This document shows, piece after piece, positions 24,843-32,715 of a stretch of 39,553 bases of DNA. The first letter of the stretch is position 1. The number at the start of each line of letters is the position of its first letter. This stretch comes from Opitutaceae bacterium (GTDB taxonomy: Bacteria > Verrucomicrobiota > Verrucomicrobiia > Opitutales > Opitutaceae). Under the pieces are notes generated by a model, which saw only the letters and a list, made by a program, of their open reading frames with translations, had not been told where the DNA came from and did not search any database. Where the stretch lies: assembly GCA_016715765.1 (NCBI GenBank), contig JADJZJ010000060.1:1-39553 (forward strand), given 5' to 3'. The position numbers and the translations under genes were made by a program.

Positions 24843-26555
24843 ATGCCCATTGGCAAAGTCCAGACCCAGATCCTCGTCAAGCTCGAGGCCATGCACCGCC
24901 TCACCGCGGAGCAGCGCGAGAGCATCATGGTGCGGCCGGAGGACCTCACCGGTGAGGCGCTCGAGAAGATCCTGCAGGACGAGTTTCACGTCAGCCCCTT
25001 CCAGCTCCTGGTCGCCAAGGCCCGCGCCCTCGGCATCGCCCCGTACAACGTCGCCCGCTACCGGCTGACCAGCGCCACCTTCGAGCGCATTCCGCAGGAG
25101 TTCTGCCAGCAGCACCTCGTGCTGCCGGTCGGCCAGGTGGGCGACCTGCTGCTCGTCGCCTTCGCCAATCCCTTCGACGTCTCGCTCCCGTCCAAGATTC
25201 ACGAGATGACCGGCATGAAGGTCATCCGCCTGCTCGGGCGCGACAAGGACATCCGCGACCGTTTCGCCAAGGGCCCCGCCGACCGCGAGGCCGCCGGCTT
25301 CGGCGACGTCGTGGACCAGATCGGCGCCGAGTTCGGCAGCGTCGGCGAGGTCACCGAGGAGGACCTCACCAACGAGGAATCCGGCCCGATCATCGAGCTC
25401 GCCAACCGCATCATCGAGGAGGCGTATTTCTCCGGCACGTCCGACATTCACGTCGAGCCCCAGGAAAAGGACGTCGTCATCCGCTACCGCGTGGACGGCC
25501 TCTGCCACGAGAAGCTGCGCCTCCCCTCCAAGGTCGGCCCCGCCCTCGTCGCCCGCCTGAAGATCATGTGCAACCTCGACATCGCGGAACGCCGCCTGCC
25601 GCAGGACGGCCGCATCATCTTCAAGCAGTACACCCGCAAGAATCTCGACCTCGACCTGCGCGTCTCGACCGCCCCGCTCAACCACGGCGAGGGCGTGGTC
25701 ATGCGTATCCTCGACAAGCAGAAGACCACGCTGCCGCTGACCGCGCTGGGCTTCTCCGAGGACAACCTGGCCCGCTACCGCCGCTGCATCACCCAGCCCT
25801 ACGGGATGATCCTCCACTGCGGCCCGACCGGCTCCGGCAAGTCCATGACGCTTTACTCGGCGCTCAATGAGATCAACACCCCCGACGTCGTCATCCGCAC
25901 CGCCGAGGATCCCATCGAGTACACGCTCCCCGGCCTGAACCAGATGCAGATGCACCGGCAGATCGGCCTCACCTTTGCGTCCGCCCTGCGCGCCTTCCTC
26001 CGGCAGGATCCCGACATCATCCTCGTCGGCGAAATTCGCGACAAGGAGACCGCCAACATCGCCGTCGAGGCGGCGCTCACCGGTCACCTGCTGATCTCGA
26101 CGCTCCACACCAACGACGCCCCCGGCACCATCGCCCGTCTCACCGACATGGGCGTGGAGCCCTTCATGATCTCATCCTCGCTCCTGTGCGTGTGCGCCCA
26201 GCGCCTCATGCGCCGCGTCTGCAAGACCTGCCGCATCGCCTACGAGCCCCAGGGCCGGGAGAAGGACGTGTTGGAAAAGGCCATCGGTTGGAGCGGCCAG
26301 ATCTTCAAGCACAACGCCAAGGGCTGTCCCAAGTGCGGCAACAGCGGGTACAAGGGCCGGATCGGTATTCACGAACTCATGGTCACCAACGAGGAGCTCA
26401 TCTCCGCGGTGAACCGCGAGGCCGAGACCGCCGAGTTGAAGAAGATCGCCCAGCGCGGCGGCATGACCACCCTCCACCAGGACAGCCTGGCCAAGGTCAG
26501 GGCCGGCGTCACCACTCTCGAGGAAGCCATCGCGACCGTCCCGCCGGACATGTAG
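24843..26555 (+). CDS. GspE/PilB-family secretion or type IV pilus assembly ATPase
   Basis: 570 residues. An N-terminal MshEN-like domain (about 1-150) precedes the hexameric ATPase domain: Walker A GPTGSGKS at about 327-334, Asp-box and Walker B region LRQDPDIILVGEIRD at about 385-400, and the His box LISTLHTNDAP. Two CxxC pairs (Cys460/463 and Cys495/498) form the zinc knuckle common to GspE and PilB. It powers pseudopilus or pilus assembly from the cytoplasmic face. No pilin, GspF or secretin gene is adjacent, so a type II secretion and a type IV pilus role cannot be told apart here. Confidence 0.9.
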   Translation: MPIGKVQTQILVKLEAMHRLTAEQRESIMVRPEDLTGEALEKILQDEFHVSPFQLLVAKARALGIAPYNVARYRLTSATFERIPQEFCQQHLVLPVGQVGDLLLVAFANPFDVSLPSKIHEMTGMKVIRLLGRDKDIRDRFAKGPADREAAGFGDVVDQIGAEFGSVGEVTEEDLTNEESGPIIELANRIIEEAYFSGTSDIHVEPQEKDVVIRYRVDGLCHEKLRLPSKVGPALVARLKIMCNLDIAERRLPQDGRIIFKQYTRKNLDLDLRVSTAPLNHGEGVVMRILDKQKTTLPLTALGFSEDNLARYRRCITQPYGMILHCGPTGSGKSMTLYSALNEINTPDVVIRTAEDPIEYTLPGLNQMQMHRQIGLTFASALRAFLRQDPDIILVGEIRDKETANIAVEAALTGHLLISTLHTNDAPGTIARLTDMGVEPFMISSSLLCVCAQRLMRRVCKTCRIAYEPQGREKDVLEKAIGWSGQIFKHNAKGCPKCGNSGYKGRIGIHELMVTNEELISAVNREAETAELKKIAQRGGMTTLHQDSLAKVRAGVTTLEEAIATVPPDM

Positions 26556-26565
26556 GAAGCCGGTG

Positions 26566-27453
26566 ATGACTTGGATCCGGCAGTATGGCGATGTGCGGGA
26601 GTTTGCCGGCAGGGTCGTTCCTTTTCTCTCACGCAGCGAATCGACCAACAGCCTGCCACTGCGCATCATCCATGGACTGACTGCGATGTCCGGTCCACTC
26701 CCGCAAGGGTTGTACCTGGCCGCTGTCCAGGCTGGTGACTCGCCGGATGCGCCGCTGTTGGCGGTGGCTTTGCGCACGCCCCCTCACAACCTGGTGCTGT
26801 CGCACCCCTTTCCGAGAGAGGCGACGGAGGTTGTCGGGCTCGACTGCTTGGAGCAGTCCCTGCCGGGAGTGATTGGCGCGGTGGAGGACGCGTCAGCGTT
26901 TGCGACCTGGTGGACGGCGCGCAAACCGGTGCAGGCCAGGGTCGCGATGCAGCTCGGCACTTACGAATTGGACCAGGTCGTCACGCTGCCACCTACGGCC
27001 GGGCGGCTGCGGAAAGCGAACCCAGCCGATGTCGCGTTGGTGGAGGCATGGAACCGCGCCTTTCGTTCCGAGATCATGCCGAGTGCACCGGAGTCGCCGT
27101 TCGCCGAGAATCTCGACCATTGGTATTTCTGGGAAGTCGCAGGCGAACCCGTGACCTCGGTGAAGGCGATTCCCTCGACGCCGAATGGTGCCACCCTCAG
27201 TGCCGTGTACACTCCACCGGCCTTGCGCCGTCGAGGCTACGCCACGACGGCCGTGGCCCGGGTCAGCGCTTTGATGCTCGAGCGCGGTTACCGGTTTTGC
27301 TTCCTTTTCACCGACCTCGCCAATCCCACCAGCAACGGCATCTACCAGCGGATTGGATATCGCTACGTCTGCGAATTCCGGCAGATCAATTTTACCCCCT
27401 GCAGTGGGGGACTGAATGATGCATGCCGGATTTTATGCTTGGCCCTGAAGTAG
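26566..27453 (+). CDS. GNAT family N-acetyltransferase
   Basis: 295 residues from ATG 26566 (GTG 26563 would add one residue); AGGAAG lies six bases upstream. The C-terminal half is a GNAT domain: VYTPPALRRRGYATTAVARV is the acetyl-CoA-binding motif A and FLFTDLANPTSNGIYQRIGY the motif B end, much as in a COG3393-like group of predicted acetyltransferases with a variable N-terminal half. The N-terminal 130 residues probably form a degenerate second GNAT-like domain. Substrate unknown. It starts ten bases after the ATPase gene, but a functional link is not evident. A palindrome begins at its stop codon. Confidence 0.82.
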   Translation: MTWIRQYGDVREFAGRVVPFLSRSESTNSLPLRIIHGLTAMSGPLPQGLYLAAVQAGDSPDAPLLAVALRTPPHNLVLSHPFPREATEVVGLDCLEQSLPGVIGAVEDASAFATWWTARKPVQARVAMQLGTYELDQVVTLPPTAGRLRKANPADVALVEAWNRAFRSEIMPSAPESPFAENLDHWYFWEVAGEPVTSVKAIPSTPNGATLSAVYTPPALRRRGYATTAVARVSALMLERGYRFCFLFTDLANPTSNGIYQRIGYRYVCEFRQINFTPCSGGLNDACRILCLALK

Positions 27454-27530
27454 GGCAGGTCTGTGACCTGCCAGTTTGGCGCTTAACTGCGAATGAAGCG
27501 TGCGAAGGGCAGGTCAAAGACCTGCCCTAC
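27450..27530. repeat. Inverted repeat, GTAGGGCAGGTC family
   Basis: Arms 27450-27472 and 27508-27530 are reverse complements at 22 of 23 positions; each arm is itself a short palindrome (GGCAGGTC...GACCTGCC). The left arm overlaps the stop codon of the acetyltransferase gene. A degenerate, half copy lies at about 38612-38640. First of three palindromes in the 409-base gap 27454-27862, which has no gene. Confidence 0.85.
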
Positions 27531-27551
27531 CCATCCGCTCCGCACCCGATC

Positions 27552-27636
27552 GTAGCGCGGAGCTTCAGCCCGCGCCTGCCACGCCGCCCCGGCAGGTCGG
27601 TTCACCGTACCAGTGCCGGCTAAAGACCGGCACTAC
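27552..27636. repeat. Pair of hairpins between GTAGCGC and CACTAC ends
   Basis: A GCGCGG/CCGCGC-type hairpin is seen at 27554-27575 and an 8-base perfect hairpin (AGTGCCGG, loop CTAAAGA, CCGGCACT) at 27612-27634. The block begins GTAG and ends CTAC, the same ends as the other palindromes here. Confidence 0.7.
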
Positions 27637-27651
27637 GACTTTAACCCCGGT

Positions 27652-27724
27652 GTAGCTACGAGCGTGAGCGAGTGGAGTTTTGGCGCATGCAGCGTGTGAT
27701 CCACTCGCTTACGCTCGCAGCCAC
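27652..27724. repeat. Inverted repeat, GTAGCTACGAGCGTGAGCGA family
   Basis: Arms 27652-27676 and 27700-27724 match at 22 of 25 positions. The left arm is identical over 24 bases to the inner arm of the palindrome after ftsZ (20653-20676), which shows it as a dispersed repeat. The loop is 23 bases, against 8 in the other copy. Confidence 0.85.
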
Positions 27725-27862
27725 CCGATTGGGGCAAGGGGATGAAATGCCCGCAGGGCCACAGCCCAGCCCTGACGGTTTTGCCGATTACCGCCTCTTT
27801 CCGGTTTGCGCTCCCGGTGTGGCAACGGTTGGGTGTTCTCGCCTCACCTTCCCCTTTTTGCC

Positions 27863-28360
27863 ATGAACCGCCTCCTCGCCACCGTCGCCATCCTCCTGCT
27901 GCTTGGTTTCACCGCCGGGTGCGGCCCGAAGATCACCTCTCTCCAGCGCAAGGAGGCGGCCAGCCTCGTCAGCGAGGCGCAGTTTGCCAGCACCATGCGC
28001 GACTGGGCGCGCGCCGAGGAACTCATGGCCAAGGCCGTGAAGCTTTGCCCGGACAACGGCGAATACTGGCTCAATCTCGGCAGTTTCCGCCGTCGGCTCG
28101 ACAACCTGAATGGCGCCCGTTCCGCCTACGAGTCCGCCGTCAAGGCGTATGGTGCCACCTACAAGCTCGATCCCCGGAATCCCCAGCCGCTGATGCAGCA
28201 GATCTACATCTACTCCCTCCTCGGCAAACCCAAGGAGGCCCTGAAGGTCCTCAAGCGCGCGCACGAGGAACACGCCGACAAATCCGGCGTGATTTCCTTC
28301 ACCGAGGAAACCATCGAGCGCCTGCGCCAGGAGCAGAGCTTCAAGGATCTGGCGCTCTGA
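27863..28360 (+). CDS. TPR-repeat lipoprotein
   Basis: 165 residues. A signal peptide with the lipobox GFTAGC puts the lipidated Cys at about residue 20. The rest is helical with TPR-like spacing: WARAEELMAKAVKLCPDNGEYWLNLG and LNGARSAYESAVKAYG and PKEALKVLKRAHEEH. Such outer or inner membrane lipoproteins serve as protein-protein scaffolds; the partner is unknown. The start at 27863 is chosen because it gives the signal peptide; in-frame upstream codons lie in spacer DNA. A short degenerate repeat follows directly after the stop. Confidence 0.8.
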   Translation: MNRLLATVAILLLLGFTAGCGPKITSLQRKEAASLVSEAQFASTMRDWARAEELMAKAVKLCPDNGEYWLNLGSFRRRLDNLNGARSAYESAVKAYGATYKLDPRNPQPLMQQIYIYSLLGKPKEALKVLKRAHEEHADKSGVISFTEETIERLRQEQSFKDLAL

Positions 28361-28368
28361 CGATGGCA

Positions 28369-28446
28369 GATACCGGATGGCAGATGCCGGATTGCGGACA
28401 GGCCTGACCTCACATTCCGGTTTCCGGTATCCGCTTGCCGGTATCC
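28369..28446. repeat. Degenerate inverted repeat of GATACCGG-type units
   Basis: The left part (28369-28397) has GATACCGGATGGC and GATGCCGGATTGC units about 13 bases apart, and the right part (28418-28446) has the complementary CCGGTATCCGC units. It occupies nearly all of the space between the lipoprotein and the LysE gene and carries the latter's upstream region, so no separate promoter is evident. Confidence 0.65.
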
Positions 28447-28449
28447 CAC

Positions 28450-29100
28450 ATGCACCCGTACCTCGCCGAATTCCTGACCATCGCCGTGGCGCATGCCCTG
28501 GCCGTGGCCAGTCCGGGGCCGGACTTTGCCATCGTGCTGCGCCAGAGCCTCGTGCACGGACGCCGCACCGCGCTTTGGACCAGCATTGGCATCGGCACGG
28601 GCATTTCCCTGCACATCACCTACGCGCTGCTCGGCATCGGACTGCTCCTCATGGGTTCGGCCACCGCCTTCACGGTCCTCAAGTACGCCGGCGCCGCCTA
28701 CCTCGCGTGGATCGGCCTGCAGTCGCTGCGCAGCCGCCCACGCACCGTTCCCGCGGATGGCGGCGGCACCAAGGCCAATCCCGCCACGGCGGCCCTGCCC
28801 ACCGGCCGCGCCGCATTTGTCACCGGGTTCCTCACCAACGCCCTCAATCCCAAGGCCACGTTTTTCTTTCTTTCCCTGTTCCCCGTGGCCGTGAGTCCCG
28901 CGACCCCCAAGCTCGTGCAGGCCGGCTACGGCGTGTGGCTGATCTTTGCGACCATGGCCTGGTTCTGCTTCGTCTCGCTGGTCTTCACCCGCCCCAATGT
29001 CCGCACCGCTTTCTTCCGCCACGGTCACTGGATCGACCGCGTGCTCGGCGTGGTTTTTCTCGGCTTCGCCGCGAGTTTGATTTTTGCGACGCTGAAGTAG
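28450..29100 (+). CDS. LysE/RhtB family exporter
   Basis: 216 residues from ATG 28450, with about six hydrophobic segments. The N-terminal half has the family mark ASPGPDFAIVLRQSL and, later, KYAGAAYLAWIGLQSLRS; the second half has FLTNALNPKATFFFLSLFP, the typical repeat of the LysE fold. The family exports amino acids (Lys, Arg, Thr, homoserine lactone and others) with proton exchange; substrate cannot be read from sequence. A TTG at 28435 is an alternative start lying within the repeat. Repeat-rich DNA follows. Confidence 0.9.
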   Translation: MHPYLAEFLTIAVAHALAVASPGPDFAIVLRQSLVHGRRTALWTSIGIGTGISLHITYALLGIGLLLMGSATAFTVLKYAGAAYLAWIGLQSLRSRPRTVPADGGGTKANPATAALPTGRAAFVTGFLTNALNPKATFFFLSLFPVAVSPATPKLVQAGYGVWLIFATMAWFCFVSLVFTRPNVRTAFFRHGHWIDRVLGVVFLGFAASLIFATLK

Positions 29101-29106
29101 GCGGTT

Positions 29107-29346
29107 GGAGACGAAACCTGAGACCTGAAACCTGAGACCTGAGATCTGAGAGTACCGAACGCGGGACACCGGCTACTCTCTCGTTCACTTAGGTACTCAC
29201 AATGGTTTGAAGGTAGGGCGAGGCGTCCTCGCCGAGCCGGTTGGTCAGCCGCTGGCGGGCGGCTCACCGGGGACGGTTCGCCCTACCTCAATTACCGACG
29301 GGTTTGATCCGGCCTCAGGTCTCAGATTTTCAGGTCTCAGGTTTCC
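29107..29346. repeat. Nested palindrome of ACCTGAGA units around a GTAGGGCG core
   Basis: The left arm (29107-29150) consists of ACCTGAGA/CCTGAAA units about eight bases apart; the right arm (29313-29346) is its reverse complement over about 30 bases with a single-base offset. Inside, 29211-29230 and 29267-29288 form a GTAGGGCG...CGCCCTAC pair. The 394-base gap 29101-29494 has no further recognisable gene. Confidence 0.82.
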
Positions 29347-29494
29347 ATATAGGGCCTCCACCTCATACCTCCTCCGTTTGGGGTAATTGGGTCAGCGTTG
29401 TAGGGGTATTACGCTGCTGAAGCGTCTTTATACGCGAGCCCACCTGCTGCGGGTGGCGGCGCGCGCCCCTGCGTGCCGTCGTCGCGGCGACTCA

Positions 29495-29872
29495 ATGCCC
29501 CCTATGACTCCATTCCATGACAGTCCGTTGCGTCTTCAGTCAGAAACGATGCCCTCCGCTGAGCGTCCGGCCATCGGAGTGCTGGAGAACTTCCCCCGCC
29601 GCCGGCGGACGCGGCGCGAGCGTACGTACACCCACTTCGTCCTTCCCGAGGCCAAATCCCCGATCGCCGTGGCGCGCACCGCCGTGCACCACAATCCCGG
29701 TCACCATCTTTGGAACAACCACGGCACATGGTTCATGCACTACACCGCCTATCCGACACCCTTCACCAAGGAGCGGATACGCTTCTCCTTGAAAACCGCC
29801 TCATTTGAGGAGGCCCAGCGCCGCCGGGATCTCTTCTTTGCCAGCATTCAGGCTGAAACCAAAAAGGCTTAA
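29495..29872 (+). CDS. Small protein resembling an integrase arm-binding domain
   Basis: 125 residues from ATG 29495 (ATG 29504 or 29549 also possible). The first half is Pro/Arg-rich. The second half has NNHGTWFMHYTAYP followed by TKERIRFSLKTASFEEAQRRRD: a strand pair, then SLKT and a helix starting EEA, which is the pattern of the N-terminal arm-type DNA-binding domain of tyrosine recombinases. No recombinase catalytic domain follows; the frame ends here. The stop codon TAA is part of the TTAACCAC end of the next repeat. It may be a stand-alone DNA-binding protein, or a remnant. The family assignment is by pattern only. Confidence 0.5.
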   Translation: MPPMTPFHDSPLRLQSETMPSAERPAIGVLENFPRRRRTRRERTYTHFVLPEAKSPIAVARTAVHHNPGHHLWNNHGTWFMHYTAYPTPFTKERIRFSLKTASFEEAQRRRDLFFASIQAETKKA

Positions 29873-30004
29873 CCACGATCACACGGATGGCACGGATTTG
29901 GATCGAGCCTATGGACCATTTCAACTGGAGGTGGCAGAATGAGCTGAGGCAGAGAAGCGAAGGTGTCTTCTGACCTCTGCTTCCTCTGTGCCCTCCTGTA
30001 AAAG
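29869..30004. repeat. Composite repeat, CACGGAT plus GGAGG/CCTCC part, truncated
   Basis: TTAACCAC followed by CACGGAT units (29869-29898) resembles the left arm at 22839 but has no right CACGGAT arm. It is followed by the GGAG-rich and TTCCTCTGT...CCTCCTGTAAAA pair (29922-29960 and 29975-30004) that also lies inside the 22839-23031 element. So the same composite exists twice, once complete and once lacking its right end. No gene is seen up to 30095. Confidence 0.75.
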
Positions 30005-30095
30005 TATTGGGTAACCATTAACAAAACCGGGACCTGTCAATGGAAGTCCGCCTCGACACTGGTTGAGGCTGCTTCACCATGGTGGGACAACCAAC

Positions 30096-30338
30096 ATGGA
30101 AACCCAGATTCACGGCCACGACGTCCTTGATTTCATGATCGCCTCGGGCGTCAACTACACCCGGGCCACGCTGGTGCAGGCCATGCAGGCGCAGTTCGGG
30201 CCGGATGCCCGATACCATACCTGTTCGGCTGATGGCATGGATGCCGACCAGTTGATCGATTTCCTCGCATCGCGCGGCAAATTCCGTGGCAGCGAGGCGG
30301 GCTTCACCGTGGCGACGGAAAACGTCTGCCAGCACTAG
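30096..30338 (+). CDS. YecH-like metal-binding protein (DUF2492)
   Basis: 80 residues from ATG 30096. IHGHDVLDFMI near the start, DARYHTCSADGMDADQLIDFL in the middle and a C-terminal VCQH agree closely with the E. coli YecH family in order, spacing and length. His and Cys residues are conserved and suggest metal binding; the cellular role is not established. Eleven in-frame residues upstream (from ATG 30063) lack family similarity and were left out. The gene is ten bases from the following membrane protein. Confidence 0.85.
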   Translation: METQIHGHDVLDFMIASGVNYTRATLVQAMQAQFGPDARYHTCSADGMDADQLIDFLASRGKFRGSEAGFTVATENVCQH

Positions 30339-30348
30339 GAAAGGTCGC

Positions 30349-30975
30349 ATGGACCGACGCCTGATCTGGTTTCTTGTCCTGTTGGCTCCGGTGCTCGCAT
30401 GGTCGGCGGTGAATCCGCACGACCGGCTGACTTGGTGGCTGGAGGTCTTCCCAGTGCTGATTGGCGTGCCCTTGATCCTCGCCGTGCAAAAGCGGTTTCC
30501 GCTGTCGTCGCTGCTGCTCGTGCTGGTCTGGTGTCATGCGGTGATCCTGATCGTCGGCGGACACTACACCTACGCCCTCGTGCCGGCGGGTGAGTGGGCG
30601 CGGGAATGGTTTGGCTGGACGCGCAACAACTATGACAAGCTCGGTCACTTTGCCCAGGGCTTCGTCCCGGCGATCCTCGCCCGCGAACTCCTCCTGCGCA
30701 CCTCGCCCCTGCGCAACCGGGGCGACGGCCGGCCGAGCCGGTGGACGGGATTCCTGGTGGTCTGCGTGTGCCTGGGATTCTCCGGGTTCTATGAATTGCT
30801 CGAGTGGTGGACGGCCCTGGCCTCGGGGGCCGCGGCGGACGCGTTTCTCGGCACACAGGGCTACATCTGGGACACCCAAAGCGACATGGCCTGGGCCCTG
30901 GGCGCCGCGATCCTCGCCGTGGTCACGCTGGCGAAAGTGCACGACCGGTCGATGGCGAAGATAATGGGAAAGTGA
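30349..30975 (+). CDS. YjdF-like inner membrane protein (DUF2238)
   Basis: 208 residues, AGGAAAGG directly before ATG 30349. About six hydrophobic segments with conserved charged and aromatic pieces between them: GGHYTYALVPAGEW, NNYDKLGHFAQGFVPA, SGFYELLEWW and GYIWDTQSDM. These are the marks of the DUF2238/YjdF family of inner membrane proteins with no settled function. The conserved Asp/His/Glu residues near the membrane could bind a metal or lipid. It follows the YecH-like gene closely, so they are probably cotranscribed. Confidence 0.85.
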   Translation: MDRRLIWFLVLLAPVLAWSAVNPHDRLTWWLEVFPVLIGVPLILAVQKRFPLSSLLLVLVWCHAVILIVGGHYTYALVPAGEWAREWFGWTRNNYDKLGHFAQGFVPAILARELLLRTSPLRNRGDGRPSRWTGFLVVCVCLGFSGFYELLEWWTALASGAAADAFLGTQGYIWDTQSDMAWALGAAILAVVTLAKVHDRSMAKIMGK

Positions 30976-31031
30976 AAGCCGGGCACGGCGCTGCATGCGC
31001 TGACGGACGAAGAGGAGAGCCAAGGCAATTC

Positions 31032-31374
31032 AACCACAGATGTTCACAGATGGGCACAAATGAGGTTTCGAACCACGAGCCTATTTTAACCACGAATGGA
31101 CACGAATACACACGAATGACCTAGCGATGCTCTCGGACCCTTGGGTTGAACTGCGTTCAATCCTTCGGTCCGCTCGCCCGGTTAAATTTCACACCAATTT
31201 TATCGGAATGCTTCTGGTCGGATCCCTATTCGTGGGGGTTCGAAGTTTATCAGGATTGCAGGTCACCTTTTCTATATCTGTGACCATCTGTGCCAATCTG
31301 TGGTTAAAGTATGATCTGTAGATCTATGGTTTGAGGTCCTTATTCGTGCCACTTCGTGTCCATTCGTGGTTAAA
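31032..31374. repeat. Two interleaved inverted repeats (CACAGAT and CACGAAT families)
   Basis: The order is: CACAGAT-type left arm (31032-31064), CACGAAT-type left arm (31085-31117), about 160 bases, CACAGAT right arm (31276-31307), CACGAAT right arm (31342-31374). The arms start AACCAC or TTTAACCAC and end GTGGTTAAA, with units about 10 bases apart. As the pairs cross, both cannot fold fully in one strand without a pseudoknot. The 416-base gap 30976-31391 lies between the stops of two convergent genes and has no credible gene. Confidence 0.85.
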
Positions 31375-31391
31375 ATATTCGCTCTGAATTT

Positions 31392-32666
31392 CTATACCTC
31401 CGCCAGGGCTTGATCCAAGTCCCAGATCAGATCGTCGGCGTGCTCGATGCCGATGGAGAGGCGGATCAGGTCGTCGGTGATTTCGCCGAGGAGTTTATCC
31501 CCGGGCGTGAGCCCCGAGTGGGTCATGGAGGCGGGGTGCTGCGCCAGGGACTCCGTGGATCCAAGCGAAACGGCCAGGCGGAACAGTTTCAGGTGATCGA
31601 GGAAGGCGAAGGCCTCCTTCTCGCCACCCTTGATGTAGAAAGAAATCAGCGAACCGGGTCCGCTCTGCTGCTTTTGATAGATGGCAAACTCCGGGTCGGC
31701 CGGGGTGAGGAGTCCGAGGTAGCAGACTTTGCGGACCTTGGGGTGGGCGGCGAGGAAGGCGGCGGCGCGAATGGCGTTGGCCTGCTGCTGCTCGGCCCGG
31801 ATCTTGAGCGTCTCCAGCGAACGCGTGAGCAGCCAGGCGGTGTACGGGTTGGGCATGCCGCCGAGCATGGCGCGGTGATGGGCAATCGCGGTCAGGATGG
31901 CGGGATCATTCGCGAGCGCCACGCCGCCGACGACATCGGAGTGCCCGCCGATGAACTTCGTGGCGGAATAGAGCACGATGTCGGCGCCGACACGGGCCGG
32001 ATGGGCGAAGACCGGGCCGGCCATGGTGTTGTCCACCATGATGAGGATGCGGCCGGCACTGCCCGCGGGCGGCGCGGGCTCATGGCGCAGGGCGAGCGCC
32101 TTCAGGGCGCCGATGTCGGTGAGGCGGTTGTTGGGATTGGCGGGGCTCTCGACGAAGATCGAGCGGGTTTTGGGCGTGATGAAGCGCTCGGCCTGGGCGG
32201 GGGCGTCGATGCCGGCGCGGATGAAATGCGCGGTGATGCCGAACTCCCGGAGGAAGTGATGAATCAGGCCATCGGTGCCGCCATAGACCGGGGCGCACAC
32301 GATCATCTCGTCGCCCGGCCGGTGCGTGGCGAGGAGCGTGGTGGCGATCGCGGCCATGCCGCTGGCGAAACTGTACGCATCCTTCATGCCTTCCCAGAGC
32401 GCGAGGCGGTCCTCGAGGATTTCGAGGTTGGGATTATTGATGCGCGAGTAGATGAGCCCCATGGCATGCTTGGCGCGCGGTTTCCCTTCACCGTGGGCCC
32501 AGGCGAAGAATTTCTTGCCCTCGGCGGCCTTGTGGAAGGCGAACGTCGAGGTGAGGAACACGGGAGGCTTGATGGCCCCCTCGCTGAGGAACGGATCAAA
32601 GCCGTAACTGAGGGCGAGGGTTTCGGGGTGCAGACGGGCGGATTCGGATTCAGTCAGCTTGGACAT
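31392..32666 (-). CDS. Cys/Met metabolism PLP-dependent enzyme (gamma-synthase/gamma-lyase type)
   Basis: 424 residues. The PLP lysine is Lys237 in YSATKFIGGHSDVVGG; upstream are IYSRINNPNLEILEDRLA and APVYGGTDGLIHHFL, and downstream SLGSTESLAQHPASMTHS, all typical of the MetB/MetC/MdeA fold-type I family. Members make cystathionine, split it, or break methionine or homocysteine; the extra insertion near residues 50-70 (FFAWAHGEGKPRAKH) fits the methionine gamma-lyase/O-acetylhomoserine branch better than MetB, but substrate cannot be fixed. AAGGAG lies about ten bases before the start. It stands alone between repeats. Confidence 0.88.
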   Translation of the reverse strand: MSKLTESESARLHPETLALSYGFDPFLSEGAIKPPVFLTSTFAFHKAAEGKKFFAWAHGEGKPRAKHAMGLIYSRINNPNLEILEDRLALWEGMKDAYSFASGMAAIATTLLATHRPGDEMIVCAPVYGGTDGLIHHFLREFGITAHFIRAGIDAPAQAERFITPKTRSIFVESPANPNNRLTDIGALKALALRHEPAPPAGSAGRILIMVDNTMAGPVFAHPARVGADIVLYSATKFIGGHSDVVGGVALANDPAILTAIAHHRAMLGGMPNPYTAWLLTRSLETLKIRAEQQQANAIRAAAFLAAHPKVRKVCYLGLLTPADPEFAIYQKQQSGPGSLISFYIKGGEKEAFAFLDHLKLFRLAVSLGSTESLAQHPASMTHSGLTPGDKLLGEITDDLIRLSIGIEHADDLIWDLDQALAEV

Positions 32667-32704
32667 GATGGGGGTTCTCCTTGTTGGTTAACACCCTATC
32701 ACGT

Positions 32705-32715
32705 TTATGACATAA
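32705..32715. promoter_or_regulatory. Short dyad TTATGACATAA upstream of the PLP enzyme gene
   Basis: A perfect odd-centred palindrome lies 39 bases upstream of the start codon of the - strand PLP enzyme gene, where a repressor or activator site would be expected. It may equally be part of a promoter, since it is A/T-rich. No SAM riboswitch fold was recognised in the leader. Confidence 0.3.

Noticed and set aside
31127..31321. Small frame within the interleaved repeats
   Set aside because: It is made of repeat arms and has no similarity or ribosome site.
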